Below, piece by piece: positions 24,737 to 34,445 of a stretch of 52,242 bases of DNA (position 1 is the first letter of the stretch; every line of letters starts with the position of its first letter). Below the pieces are notes generated by a model. It saw nothing but the letters and a program-made list of their open reading frames with translations. It had not been told where the DNA came from and did no database searches. A program made the position numbers and the translations under genes. This stretch comes from Phormidium willei BDU 130791 (lineage in GTDB: Bacteria; Cyanobacteriota; Cyanobacteriia; Cyanobacteriales; Geitlerinemataceae), in assembly GCA_001637315.1 (NCBI GenBank), contig LSZA01000019.1, positions 1 through 52,242 of the forward strand, written 5' to 3'.

Positions 24737-26351
24737 ATACCAGAGATTGGGTAAGGGGCAGCAGGACGGTAAAGGTGGAACCAGAACCCTCTTCGCTCTC
24801 CACGGTAACCTGTCCGCCATGAAGATTGACGGCATTTTTCACGATGGATAAGCCCAGTCCTGTTCCTTGTATGTTAGCCGCATTTTTCCCGCGATGGAAT
24901 GAGGTAAATAAATCCGCTTGATCGGCTTCGGGAATGCCAATTCCATGATCTCGCACCTGGAACAGGATCTGATTTTCCTCGGTTTTTAAGTAGACCTCGA
25001 TCGCCGAATCTGCGGCGGAGTATTTGAGGGCATTTGAGAGCAGATTCGAGAGGATTTGTGAGACTAAGGTCTGATCTAAATAAACATCCCTGGTGTGAAG
25101 GTCATGGCTGAGTTCAATGGTGCGATCGCGATAGGTTTGGCTGAGGACTTGCTCGATGGCCCCCTCGAAGAGTTCCAGGATATTGACGAGGCTGGGGGAA
25201 AAGGCCAGTTGTCCGGCTTCGGCTTGACCGACGGTGAGGACATCATTGAGCAGGCGCGTCATGTGATCGACGGTGTCATGGATGCGATCGAGATACCGTT
25301 CTCGTTTGTCCTGCGTCCAATTTTCACCATAATGCTTGAGCAGTTCGGTGGAGCCGAGAATGGTGGTGAGGGGGGTCCGAAATTCGTGGGAGGTTAGGGT
25401 AATAAATCGGGATTTGAGGTCGTTGAGTTCCCGCGCGGCTGAGAGGGATTGCAATAACTCGGCATTACTCCGTTGTAACTCGGCGGTTCGCTCTTCCACA
25501 ATACTTTCAAGTTCGTGGTTGAGAGCGGTCAAGGCTTGTTGATTGAGATAACTCTGGGTCATGTCTAGGGCGGTTCCCACTAATCCGAGGATCGCGCCGC
25601 TGTCATCGAGTAAGGGTTCTAGGGTCAGATCGTAATAGTGAAAGATACCGTTTAAGGTTACAGAGATGTCTTGGCGGCTTCCCTGCTGCTGTTCTAGGAC
25701 ACGCCGCTCGATCGCCTCCCAGGCCCTGGCATCTTGGGCTGAGAAGAGGTCATGATTGGTATGCTCTAAAATCTCTTGGGGATCTAAGCTGGGAAAACTT
25801 TTATAAATCCAGGTGTACCGCAACTGGCGATCTTTGCGAAATACGGTGATGGGGAGATGATTCAGGGCAATTTCAAAGGGACTGAGGGGGGAGAAGGTCC
25901 CTGAGACTTGGGGCAACTCGGGTAACTTCAAGAGAGCTAAACTGGGTAAGACGCCTAGGCAGTGCTGCTGCGAGTCCAATAGCAGGAGAAAAGGATGCTT
26001 CCGGGCCACTTCGTAGAGGGCCGGGGGATGGTTGAGCAGAGCCGGGGCAATCACGGCTTTTCCAGGGGTGATGAGGCGGGAGACGGGGATTGAGCGGGGA
26101 TCGTTACCTTGGGCCAGAACGGCGATCGCCTCCTGAGTTGTGAGCAATCCGAGGCCGCGATCGCCCTCAACGACACAGACATAGCCAGATTGGAGAGAGT
26201 CTCTGGAGGAACTTGCTCCCGGACTGTCCGTCAGGTTTCCCTGGAACTTATGCCAAATTTCGCTCAAGGGGGTTTCTGGAGAGACTGAGGGGGGATGGCG
26301 ATCCAGAAACTGAGCGATAAATTCTGGAAACACAGTAAGAGGTGATGACAT
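24714..26351 (-). CDS. CBS-PAS sensor histidine kinase
   Basis: 545 residues. Residues 1-150 form a CBS-pair-like module (V-V-E-G-D-R-G-L-G-L-L-T-T-Q-E-A-I and D-S-Q-Q-H-C-L-G-V-L). A PAS domain (about 165-275, F-R-K-D-R-Q-L-R-Y-T-W) and a coiled coil (275-310) follow, then HisKA with H322 (T-S-H-E-F-R-T-P-L-T) and HATPase_c with N-L-L-S-N-A-L-K-Y-S and G-T-G-L-G-L-S-I-V. There is no membrane segment, so it is cytosolic. Its N-terminal module resembles that of the 1380-residue hybrid kinase nearby. It probably heads an operon with the REC-GGDEF-EAL and REC-kinase genes. Confidence 0.9.
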   Translation of the reverse strand: MSSPLTVFPEFIAQFLDRHPPSVSPETPLSEIWHKFQGNLTDSPGASSSRDSLQSGYVCVVEGDRGLGLLTTQEAIAVLAQGNDPRSIPVSRLITPGKAVIAPALLNHPPALYEVARKHPFLLLLDSQQHCLGVLPSLALLKLPELPQVSGTFSPLSPFEIALNHLPITVFRKDRQLRYTWIYKSFPSLDPQEILEHTNHDLFSAQDARAWEAIERRVLEQQQGSRQDISVTLNGIFHYYDLTLEPLLDDSGAILGLVGTALDMTQSYLNQQALTALNHELESIVEERTAELQRSNAELLQSLSAARELNDLKSRFITLTSHEFRTPLTTILGSTELLKHYGENWTQDKRERYLDRIHDTVDHMTRLLNDVLTVGQAEAGQLAFSPSLVNILELFEGAIEQVLSQTYRDRTIELSHDLHTRDVYLDQTLVSQILSNLLSNALKYSAADSAIEVYLKTEENQILFQVRDHGIGIPEADQADLFTSFHRGKNAANIQGTGLGLSIVKNAVNLHGGQVTVESEEGSGSTFTVLLPLTQSLVYDDDSRD

Positions 26352-26490
26352 GAATGTGATTCACTGATGCGAGACAATACCGGACTACCGCCCGACTGCC
26401 GCTGGGCAAGTCCACCCAAATGGTTCTATCTTGCTAACCCAGGAAAGCCTTAGACATCTCTAGGCTCAAAAGGAGACGCAGGTCTTGGGA

Positions 26491-26502
26491 AATGACGTCA
26501 TT
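26491..26502. promoter_or_regulatory. Perfect 12-bp palindrome AATGACGTCATT
   Basis: It lies within the 305-bp divergent gap (26352-26656) between the CBS-PAS kinase and the glycosyltransferase gene, just upstream of a possible promoter. A dimeric regulator could bind here, but no matching known site is claimed. The rest of the gap holds only a weak GC-rich stem near 26550-26583. Confidence 0.35.
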
Positions 26503-26509
26503 AATTCAA

Positions 26510-26537
26510 TTGACCTTCAGCCTGCTGTCACTATACC
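26510..26537 (+). promoter_or_regulatory. Possible promoter of the glycosyltransferase gene
   Basis: TTGACC (26510-26515), a 16-bp spacer and TATACC (26532-26537) resemble a sigma-70 promoter about 120 bp upstream of the ATG at 26657. Confidence 0.35.
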
Positions 26538-26656
26538 ATACAGTGCCTAACCCCCTCGGCTGAGGCTCAAGGCTGAAAGGGGATTGGCTTGAGAGAACTG
26601 CCCCGAATCCAGGTCAATGGACGTTGGGGAGCGTTGAATTCGTGGCTTGACAAATT

Positions 26657-27808
26657 ATGAAACTTGTAGTAGAAGGCTGGCGTTTTGTCCCTCACTCCTT
26701 TGCGGTGGCCAATCAACATCAACTCTTGGAATTCTTACGCCGTCCTCAGCTCCAAGTCTTTCATCGGGACTTGCCCTATCTAGATCACACCTGGGAACCG
26801 CAATCGGGACTGTTTACGGCGGCTGAGGAACAGCAGTTGGGACAAATTCCGCCGCCCCCGTTGTACCTACGGGCCGATGCTACTCTACGGATGGTGATGC
26901 CCTATGATTTATCGGACTCGGACTCCCAAAGAACCTATGTCTTTGGCACCACGGAATGGCGGATTGTGCAAAAAGCCATGCTAAACATGATGGGAATTGA
27001 GGATTTTGCTCAGGCTCATCGAGACTCGGGGACGGTGATTATTACCCCCTCTCATTGGTCTCGCGAGGGGTTTCTAAGAGCGGGGGCGGTTCCTGAACGA
27101 GTGCGAGTGGTTCCTCATGGGGTGGATACGGCGGTCTTCCATCCCGCAGCGGCGGCGGAACGTCAACGATGGCGGCAACAGTCGCAACTTGAGGGCTGTT
27201 TTGCTTTTCTCAATATTGGGGTGATGACTTGGAATAAAGGCTTACGGATGCTCCTCAAAGCCTTCGCTGAGGTAACACACCGCCATCCTCAGGCGCGATT
27301 GGTTCTCAAGGGGAGTGATGCGATTCGTAACTCCCGTAAGTTTGTCCTCGAAGGCCTCGATGAGATGTTAACACCCCAGGAGCGCGATCGCGTCATCCCC
27401 CGTTTAGCTTACATTGGCCGCAGTCTCTCGACTCAAGAGTTGGCCCAACTCTATCAAACCTGTGATGCCTATATTTCTCCCTACTTGGCAGAAGGATTTA
27501 ATATGCCGGTTTTGGAAGCAGCCGCCTCCGGTTTACCAATTCTTTGCACCAAAGGCGGCTCAACGGATGATTTCACCGATCGCCGTTTCACTCGCTACAT
27601 TGACAGTGAACTGAAACAGGTGGAATGGGATCACGAAATCCGAGATTATCTGCATCCGAGTTTAGAGCATACGGTGGCCCTGATGAGCCAACTCATCGAA
27701 ACCCCCAGCTTCGTCAAACAGGCGCAACGTACCGCCCCAGAATGGGTGCAACAGGGCTTCACTTGGCAGCATATTATCGATCGCCTTTTAGGGGTTATGG
27801 AGGCGTGA
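26657..27808 (+). CDS. Family 4-type glycosyltransferase
   Basis: 383 residues with a GT-B fold. The C-terminal domain carries the GT1/GT4 pattern: V-P-H-G-V-D-T-A-V-F-H-P at about 153-164, F-L-N-I-G-V-M-T-W-N-K-G, Y-I-G-R-S-L-S-T-Q-E-L-A-Q-L-Y, and E-G-F-N-M-P-V-L-E-A-A-A-S-G (E-x7-E). Transfer of a sugar from a nucleotide-sugar donor to an unknown acceptor is predicted. It is the only plus-strand gene in an otherwise minus-strand signalling cluster and overlaps the 3' end of the REC-kinase gene by 14 bp in a convergent arrangement. Confidence 0.9.
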   Translation: MKLVVEGWRFVPHSFAVANQHQLLEFLRRPQLQVFHRDLPYLDHTWEPQSGLFTAAEEQQLGQIPPPPLYLRADATLRMVMPYDLSDSDSQRTYVFGTTEWRIVQKAMLNMMGIEDFAQAHRDSGTVIITPSHWSREGFLRAGAVPERVRVVPHGVDTAVFHPAAAAERQRWRQQSQLEGCFAFLNIGVMTWNKGLRMLLKAFAEVTHRHPQARLVLKGSDAIRNSRKFVLEGLDEMLTPQERDRVIPRLAYIGRSLSTQELAQLYQTCDAYISPYLAEGFNMPVLEAAASGLPILCTKGGSTDDFTDRRFTRYIDSELKQVEWDHEIRDYLHPSLEHTVALMSQLIETPSFVKQAQRTAPEWVQQGFTWQHIIDRLLGVMEA

Positions 27809-28919
27809 GAGCCGTTTCTGGGGGGACTTGGGAGGCCTTGAGGGGACGACGGGGGAGGAGAATCTCGAACACAGATCCCTGCTCCGGATGGGGATGCACT
27901 TGAATGGTTCCCTCATGACCTTGAATCACCATTTTACAGAAGGCTAACCCCAAGCCAATTTGGGAGATATTGGCCATCATGGTTCCAATTTCATATTTTT
28001 CAAAAATCTTCTCCCGTAACTCCTCCGGGACCCCGGGGCCGGCATCAATCACCTCAATTTGGATTTGTTCTGGGTTTAACGCCCTCAGCGTCATGGTGAT
28101 TTGCGTTCCTTGAGGGGAGAACTTAATCGCATTGGACATTAGATTATCTAACACCCGCTGAAATAGGGCAGCATCTAGCTCAATTCCAGTGAGTGGGGTA
28201 TTGGGACATTGACTCACCAAGGAGAGGTTTTTTTGAGCGGCGATCGCCTCAAATCGGCTTAAACAGGACTGGACTAACTCCCCCACATCCACTGGACTAT
28301 AGTTGAGCGTCAACTGTCCCGCTTCCGTTAAGGTCACTTGCAATAACTCTTCCACCAGGGTTTGCACTGATTTAGCCAGAGAATAGACTGTTTCTAGGCG
28401 ATGGAGGCGTTTCGCTTCGGGATAGTTGGGACTGCGCAGAAGTTCTAACCCCAGCAATAAACCACTAAGGGGGTTACGAACATCATGGAGAATCATTTTG
28501 ACGAGGTCTTCTCGTAATTGCAGTAATCCCTGTAACTCATCATACTGATATTTCAGTCTCAGCATTGACTTCACCCTGGCTCGCAATTCTAAACCATTCA
28601 CAGGCTTGCCAATAAAATCATCGGCCCCGGCTTCGAGGCAGCGTGCTAAGTTATCTTTAGAGCTTAACGCCGTCACCATAATAATCGGCACTCTGCGCCA
28701 ATTTGGCATCCCTTTCAAGCGGCGACAAATTTCAATGCCGTCGATATCCGGCATCATCACATCTAGGAGAATTAAATCGGGATTATAACTCTCCAGAGAG
28801 GACAATGCCATAGGACCACTGGCGGCATAACTGACTTCATAGTCTTCTTGACTTAGTAAAGCATCAATAACATCGAAATTATCCGGTTCGTCATCAATCA
28901 CAAGGATAGCAGCCGTCAT
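27795..28919 (-). CDS. Response regulator-histidine kinase (REC-HisKA-HATPase)
   Basis: 374 residues. REC (1-120) has D-D-E, D53 (L-L-D-V-M-M-P-D-I-D-G) and K105 (G-K-P-V). HisKA has H145 (I-L-H-D-V-R-N-P-L-S-G). HATPase_c shows N-L-M-S-N-A-I-K-F-S, D-A-G-P-G-V and G-L-G-L-A-F-C. Output probably goes by phosphotransfer. It lies 21 bp after the large hybrid kinase, so the two probably share a transcript. It differs from the 21762-22868 kinase mainly in its H-D-V-R-N-P box. Confidence 0.9.
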   Translation of the reverse strand: MTAAILVIDDEPDNFDVIDALLSQEDYEVSYAASGPMALSSLESYNPDLILLDVMMPDIDGIEICRRLKGMPNWRRVPIIMVTALSSKDNLARCLEAGADDFIGKPVNGLELRARVKSMLRLKYQYDELQGLLQLREDLVKMILHDVRNPLSGLLLGLELLRSPNYPEAKRLHRLETVYSLAKSVQTLVEELLQVTLTEAGQLTLNYSPVDVGELVQSCLSRFEAIAAQKNLSLVSQCPNTPLTGIELDAALFQRVLDNLMSNAIKFSPQGTQITMTLRALNPEQIQIEVIDAGPGVPEELREKIFEKYEIGTMMANISQIGLGLAFCKMVIQGHEGTIQVHPHPEQGSVFEILLPRRPLKASQVPPETALTPP

Positions 28920-28940
28920 AAAGCATTTCCCGTGGTTTAG

Positions 28941-31900
28941 CTAAGATTTTGAGCGAATTAACATTCGTTCAACTTGTTGTATGAGTTCCCTTAGTTTAAC
29001 AGGTTTTGTGACATAGTCCGTTGCCCCTGCCGCCAAACAGCGATCGCGATCGCCCTCCATGGCTAAGGCTGTGAGGGCTAAGATGGGAACTCTCTCCAGG
29101 TCTGGGTTTTGGCGAATCAGTTGGGTCGCCTCCAACCCATCTATTCCTGGCATTTGAATATCCATCAGAATGATATCGGGTCGTTCTGAGATGGCCAACT
29201 GGACCGCCTCTACCCCATTTTTAGCCACCAAAATCTGATAGCCTTTAGCTGTTAGGTAGCTGGCTAAGGTGTTTAAACTCGCTTCGTTATCTTCTGCCAC
29301 CAAAATCACAGGCGAGATGTTGTCATTTGAGGTAGACTCTACTGGAGAGGGAGTCGGAGAAGAGGAGCGTGAATCGGAGGCGATCGCTGTCCGGTAAGGT
29401 AAGGTAAAGCTAAAACAACTACCCACTCCGACCTCACTGGTTAAGGCAACGTTGCCCTGATGCAGTTCTACAATACGCTTCACCAGAGCTAAGCCCAAGC
29501 CAGTTCCTTCGTATTGACGATTTAAGGCACTGTCAATTTGCACAAAGGGTTGAAAGAGTTTTTGGATATTCTCAGAAGAAATTCCAATTCCTGTATCCTG
29601 AACTGCAAAACGAATCTTCGATATCTTGTCAGCAGACTGACTCACCACTTCCGTAACAGTTAGGCGAACTTCTCCTCCCTCTAAGGTAAATTTAACGGCA
29701 TTATTAAGAAGGTTGATTAATACTTGGCGAATCCGTCGTTCATCTAGGATGACGGGCGATAGATAGCCAGGAACATCTAAGCGTAGATGAATTCCTTTTT
29801 TTAAAGCCTGCTGCCGCACAAAGGCTAAGCTAGATTCACACAGGTAGGAAATAGAGGTGGGGGAGCAGTCTAACTCAATCTGACCCGATTCAATTTTGGC
29901 GACATCTAAAATATCATTGATGAGAGCTAATAAATGAGTGCCACTCCGTTCAACGGTCTCTAACGCCCTGCGTTGTTTGTCATTAATATTCCCAAAAACG
30001 TCATCTTGCAGGGCTTCGGTCATTCCCAAAATGGCATTGAGGGGGGTGCGCAGTTCATGACTCATATTGGCGAGAAACTCATCTTTTAAGCGAGTGGCTC
30101 GAATGAGTTGTTCATTGGTGTAGGATAACCGTTCTTCGGCTTGTCGGCGTTTGCCATCGAGGCGATAGCCTTCGATCAGGTTACTACAGGTGACTAAAAA
30201 TGGGGCGAGATAATCGATAATATCCTGATTATAGCCTCCTGCTCGGTTGGCAATGCCCACCAGTCCCATTAACGTGTTGCCTTGAAAAAAAGGCAGTCCT
30301 AAAAAGCTATTTAACGGTGGATGTCCGGTGGGGGTTCCACCGCGCCGTGAGTCGGTGGTGGGAGAGTTGGAAATTACCGGTTTGCCGGTCATAATAACCG
30401 CTCCAAACAGGGTATTCATATTCTCGAACTCCATCCCTTGCTCATAATTGTCATCATAAAATTGGCGGGTGGCCGCATCCCAAGCGACATTGGTAATGCT
30501 ATGGGTTCTGAGATAGGGAACCCCACTCATTTTGAAGAGGGTTTCCTCTAGGTAGGCGCTACCATCATCCCGGAAGAGGACTTCACCAATAAAACCATAT
30601 TCACTTTGAGTCAGTTCCAACAGTTGCGCCAGCAATTCTTCAAAAATGATGAGACGATTGGTGGCCGTGATAAATTGAGATTGGGCTTGACTAATAGTTG
30701 AGAGGAGAGCGTTACTGCTTTGGAGGGCAATTTCAGCCGTTTTGCGGCCGGTGATGTTAAAACGAACCGCTAAAAATTGCACCGGTTTGCCCTGACGGTC
30801 TAAAAAGGGAACGATGGTACTGTCTACCCAATAGAGGGAGCCATCTTTGGCCCGATTACAGACTTCTCCCCGCCAGACTTTTCCCTGCAAAATGGTTGAC
30901 CATAATTCTTGGAAAAACGACTGAGGATGATATCGTGAGTTCACGAGGCGATGGGTTTGACCGATTAGTTCTTGACGAGGGTAACCCGAAAGTTGTAAAA
31001 ATCGCTCATTGGCATAGGTAATGACTCCATCGGGATTAGTAATGGCAACGATCGCCGATTCATCGAGGGCTAATTTAAAGGCAGTTAGTTGTTGCAGGAG
31101 TTGTTGATTTTCCTGTTCAGCTTGTTTGAGATCCGTGATATCTTCAGCAATGCCGGCAATGCGATAGGGCTGTCCCTGGTCGTTTAAAATGGGGAAGGCG
31201 CGATCGCGAATCCAGCGAACCTCACCGTTGGGACGCAAAATGCGATATTCTTCGTCATATTGCCCTTGGATTTGTTTAGGAATGGCGGCCAAAACCCGAT
31301 CGCGATCGTCCGGACACAAACGCTCCGCCCAGACTTCTGGGGTGATAAATAGCTCCTGTTGAGGTCGTTGCCAGATACGCTCATAGGCAGGACTAATATA
31401 GATAGGTTGGCGGTTATCACAATGGACAATCCAAAAGACAGCATCGACCACATCAGCTAATTGTCGGAACTTTTCTTCACTTTCCCGCAGTGCCTCTTCG
31501 GTGTGTTTACGCTCACTAATATCTCGACAGACGCAAATCAATAGTCCGTCATCGGTCCGAGACAGGGATAATTCTAAGGGAAAAGGCTGACCATCTTTGC
31601 TTAGTGCCGTCGATTCCCCTTGCCAGGTTCCCTGATCGTCCAATTGGGGAAAAATCTCCGTCTCAGCGCGAGGAATTTCCTCGGGGGTAAATAAGCGGTG
31701 CCAGGATTGGCCAATGAGTTCCGAGGGAGAATCATAACCGAAAATCTGACAATGGGCGCTATTTAAATAGATGTAGTGATGATCCTGAAGAATCGCAATG
31801 CCATCGATCGCCGTTTCCATGGCTACTAATTGCCGCTTGAGGATGGTTTCATTCTGTTTGCGATCGCTAATATCCACCACCACACAAACACAACTGCCAT

Positions 31901-33083
31901 CGTCTGGAGATAATAGTGCCACTCCTACCAACACCCACACGGGATGGCCATCGCGGTGCTGATAGACTTTTTCCCAAGGCTGAACGCTCCCCGACTCTCG
32001 TAACATCTCCATTGCCTTGAGATCCAAATCTCGGTACTCCGGGGGAGTGATCTGCGCCCAGTTTAAGCGTCCCTGCTCTAAATCACTTCGGGAATAGCCC
32101 AACATCTGTAAAAAGTGATCGTTGGCGTCACTAATGTGACCGCTAAAGTCGGTAAACATCATACCCACGACGTCCGCCTCGAAGACGCGACGGAAGCGGG
32201 TTTCACTTTCTTGTAGGCGGATTTCGGCTTCTTTGCGCTCGGTAATATCAAAGTTGATGCCAATGAGACTTTCAGGCTCCCCTTGAGCATTACGAATCAG
32301 GGTTCCGGAGGCTTTGAGGTAACGCAGAGTTCCATCTTCATGTAGAATCCGTAGTTCGCGATCATACTCGATCTCTCCAGACATAACCTGTTCGCCGAGA
32401 TATTCAATCTCGGGGCGATCCTCGGGGTGGAGTCGATCGAGCCACATTTCATAGGATGGGGGACCGGCTGAGGGGGACAGTCCGTAGAGCGGATACATAC
32501 GCTCATCCCAGATCATCCGTCCTTCCCTGAGATGCAATTCCCAGCAGCCGATCGCACTGGAGTCGAGAGCAAGGTTTAAACGTTGAGACAGCTGTTCTAG
32601 TTCATGGCTTTGCTGTTGCTGCAATTGCTCGATCGCAAGGTGGGTTTTTTGATCACAAAGGCCTTGCAGCAAACTCTCATGGGTGATCAGGCCCCGGAAG
32701 CGATCGCCCTCATCGAGCAGTACCACGGCTTGCTTTTGCTCCTGATGCAGCCGTTGACAGAGACTCCACAGATCTGTGAACTCTGATTCTAGTAATCGTA
32801 AAGGCGGCTGGGTGATTAACTCCCGAATTGGCGTGTCCTTCTCCCGTTCTTGCAGAATCGCTTCGAGGAAATCTCCTTTTGTTAAGACTCCCAGGGGGCG
32901 ATCGCCCTCTAACACCACCCAAGAGTCTGAGGGACTCATTATCTCTGACGAAGACACTCCCCCCAACTTGGGATTAAACTGGGGGGTCTTACCCTTTAGG
33001 TGGTTAATGGCCTCTTTAAGAAGTATGTTGGAGCTTAAGGTTGGAGGATTTCTGAGAATTGCAGTCCTAAGGGTAACATCCAT
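28941..33083 (-). CDS. Hybrid histidine kinase: CBS-PAS(x5)-GAF-HisKA-HATPase-REC
   Basis: 1380 cytosolic residues with no membrane helix. In order: CBS pair (1-155, V-L-E-G-D-R-P-L-G-V-L-T-K-G-D-F), coiled linker, five PAS/PAC units (about 185-790; PAC ends D-I-T-E-R-K, D-I-S-D-R-K, D-I-S-E-R-K, D-I-T-D-L-K and N-I-T-G-R-K), and a GAF domain (about 800-960). Then HisKA with H1009 (M-S-H-E-L-R-T-P-L-N), HATPase_c with N-L-L-N-N-A-V-K-F and G-T-G-L-G-L-A-L-V, and C-terminal REC with D1308 and K-P-V-K. PAS ligands cannot be read from the sequence. A decayed receiver domain related to its own REC lies upstream at 33335. Confidence 0.93.
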   Translation of the reverse strand: MDVTLRTAILRNPPTLSSNILLKEAINHLKGKTPQFNPKLGGVSSSEIMSPSDSWVVLEGDRPLGVLTKGDFLEAILQEREKDTPIRELITQPPLRLLESEFTDLWSLCQRLHQEQKQAVVLLDEGDRFRGLITHESLLQGLCDQKTHLAIEQLQQQQSHELEQLSQRLNLALDSSAIGCWELHLREGRMIWDERMYPLYGLSPSAGPPSYEMWLDRLHPEDRPEIEYLGEQVMSGEIEYDRELRILHEDGTLRYLKASGTLIRNAQGEPESLIGINFDITERKEAEIRLQESETRFRRVFEADVVGMMFTDFSGHISDANDHFLQMLGYSRSDLEQGRLNWAQITPPEYRDLDLKAMEMLRESGSVQPWEKVYQHRDGHPVWVLVGVALLSPDDGSCVCVVVDISDRKQNETILKRQLVAMETAIDGIAILQDHHYIYLNSAHCQIFGYDSPSELIGQSWHRLFTPEEIPRAETEIFPQLDDQGTWQGESTALSKDGQPFPLELSLSRTDDGLLICVCRDISERKHTEEALRESEEKFRQLADVVDAVFWIVHCDNRQPIYISPAYERIWQRPQQELFITPEVWAERLCPDDRDRVLAAIPKQIQGQYDEEYRILRPNGEVRWIRDRAFPILNDQGQPYRIAGIAEDITDLKQAEQENQQLLQQLTAFKLALDESAIVAITNPDGVITYANERFLQLSGYPRQELIGQTHRLVNSRYHPQSFFQELWSTILQGKVWRGEVCNRAKDGSLYWVDSTIVPFLDRQGKPVQFLAVRFNITGRKTAEIALQSSNALLSTISQAQSQFITATNRLIIFEELLAQLLELTQSEYGFIGEVLFRDDGSAYLEETLFKMSGVPYLRTHSITNVAWDAATRQFYDDNYEQGMEFENMNTLFGAVIMTGKPVISNSPTTDSRRGGTPTGHPPLNSFLGLPFFQGNTLMGLVGIANRAGGYNQDIIDYLAPFLVTCSNLIEGYRLDGKRRQAEERLSYTNEQLIRATRLKDEFLANMSHELRTPLNAILGMTEALQDDVFGNINDKQRRALETVERSGTHLLALINDILDVAKIESGQIELDCSPTSISYLCESSLAFVRQQALKKGIHLRLDVPGYLSPVILDERRIRQVLINLLNNAVKFTLEGGEVRLTVTEVVSQSADKISKIRFAVQDTGIGISSENIQKLFQPFVQIDSALNRQYEGTGLGLALVKRIVELHQGNVALTSEVGVGSCFSFTLPYRTAIASDSRSSSPTPSPVESTSNDNISPVILVAEDNEASLNTLASYLTAKGYQILVAKNGVEAVQLAISERPDIILMDIQMPGIDGLEATQLIRQNPDLERVPILALTALAMEGDRDRCLAAGATDYVTKPVKLRELIQQVERMLIRSKS

Positions 33084-33334
33084 GAGATAACTTTTCTTCT
33101 CTTAAAACCGGTGTTGGATCTCACGCTGTCCCCAACCAGGGCTATTATAGCCAATTTTTTAGGATCATTCCCCCAAAATTTAGCAATTCTCAGAACTACC
33201 AGGTACCTAGATAGATGAACTTAGACTAAGGTGCGGGTCAGAAAGCGGCTCTAGGTCTACGATTGCGTATTTTCCGAGTTCTTCTATCAGCAAAAATGAG
33301 CGGGTCTACGTAATTTCAAGGAGTCAGCGTTTCC

Positions 33335-33630
33335 TTAAACCTGGATATTAGACCGTTCTAAGAGCGCCTCAATTGGCGTCACCCAATGTTTCAACTTGAC
33401 CGGTTTACTGAGATACTCATCAGCTCTAGCCTGCAAACATCGCTGCTCATCGGACTTTAGAGCCAACAGGGTCCGCTGAATATCCATGATAATCAAGTTT
33501 AGCTGTTGTAGTTGGGCCGGCTCAATCGCCTCAGCGCCATCTTTGGCTAAGAGTCATAATTGATGGTTTCGGACCGCTCCTAAGTCGTGATCAAGCCAAA
33601 AAGACAGTTCAGATTCATCAATAATCCAGG
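33335..33630 (-). pseudogene. Decayed response-regulator receiver domain
   Basis: Read on the minus strand to TAA at 33337-33335 the frame gives L-L-A-K-D-G-A-E-A-I-E, L-I-I-M-D-I-Q, then A-R-A-D-E-Y-L-S-K-P-V-K-L. These match the second strand, the phospho-acceptor strand and the Lys motif of the REC domain ending the neighbouring hybrid kinase. The ~45 residues between M-D-I-Q and the Lys region are shortened to about 20, and an in-frame TGA lies at 33556-33554. It is therefore a dead fragment, and it explains most of the 630-bp gap 33084-33713; the remainder (33084-33330) shows nothing recognisable. Confidence 0.75.
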
Positions 33631-33713
33631 ATTAAACACTTGCTGAGCAAAGCTTTTCAGCAGCAAAAAAGTCCTATTTGGTGTGTTTTTTTGTTGAATT
33701 TAATAGACCGAAG

Positions 33714-34010
33714 TTAGCCCAACTGATCCAGGAAAGCGGGCCGCGTTGATTCGTAATCCCCACAGTTAATGGCCGCCTCAGAGGACGCTATCGTGGGATG
33801 AAGCGGGCATTTGAGGCGATGATCGTTGGTAAAATAGGCACAATTGGCGCAGGGAATTTGGTGCATTATTTTGGCCCGGCGGTGGCTACTACGGATTGCT
33901 GCCAACATATTTCCTACAATCATGAATACGATCGCCCAAGCACTAATAAAACAAATTGGCACTAAAAATGGCTCAATTGCCTTGATTAAGATATAAAGAA
34001 CTTGAAACAT
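33714..34010 (-). CDS. Small membrane protein with a Cys-rich cytosolic tail
   Basis: 98 residues: one long or two short hydrophobic segments (5-40), a basic stretch (S-S-H-R-R-A-K), then I-P-C-A-N-C-A-Y-F, L-K-C-P-L-H-P and N-C-G-D-Y. The C-x-x-C plus two further Cys (and a His) could bind Zn or an Fe-S cluster. It has the look of a conserved cyanobacterial hypothetical protein. No operon partner is visible. Confidence 0.7.
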   Translation of the reverse strand: MFQVLYILIKAIEPFLVPICFISAWAIVFMIVGNMLAAIRSSHRRAKIMHQIPCANCAYFTNDHRLKCPLHPTIASSEAAINCGDYESTRPAFLDQLG

Positions 34011-34199
34011 GGCAGGAACGTGAGGTGAGGAAAATCTAATTTTCCTATTATATGCCAGTTGTTCAGCTCCTTCTAGCCCCAGATCACTCTTAAGTAAGGA
34101 TTAACGTTTGAGTTTCTCGGGACTTGGGGGGCGATCGCCCATTCCCCAGACCCAGACTGAGATTTGCTAGACTGTCAGCGTAGGCATTCCTGGTGTCCC

Positions 34200-34445
34200 A
34201 TGACCTCCTCCACGGCTAATCCCACCCCTTCCCAGTCTGAGACAATTCTGGAGAAACTGCGAGAGTTACCCGAGACGCAACAGCAACAGGTTTTAGACTA
34301 TATCGAGTTCCTGGCCCAGAAATATCCCAAACCGCAACCGCGATCGCAAAAACCCCGTGTCGCCGGACTACATCGGGGAAAGGGTTGGGTATCAGATGAT
34401 TTCAACGATCCGCTTCCTCCCGAATACTGGAGTGGACAAGGATGA
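34200..34445 (+). CDS. DUF2281-type antitoxin
   Basis: 81 residues from ATG 34200 (an in-frame upstream start at 34164 would add 12 Cys/Arg-rich residues unlike the family). The helix I-L-E-K-L-R-E-L-P-E-T-Q-Q-Q-Q-V-L-D-Y-I-E-F-L is the DUF2281 core, a likely DNA- or toxin-binding segment. The C-terminal part (G-L-H-R-G-K-G-W-V-S-D-D-F-N-D-P-L-P) is the usual toxin-wrapping tail. It overlaps the PIN toxin start by 4 bp (ATGA). Confidence 0.85.
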   Translation: MTSSTANPTPSQSETILEKLRELPETQQQQVLDYIEFLAQKYPKPQPRSQKPRVAGLHRGKGWVSDDFNDPLPPEYWSGQG

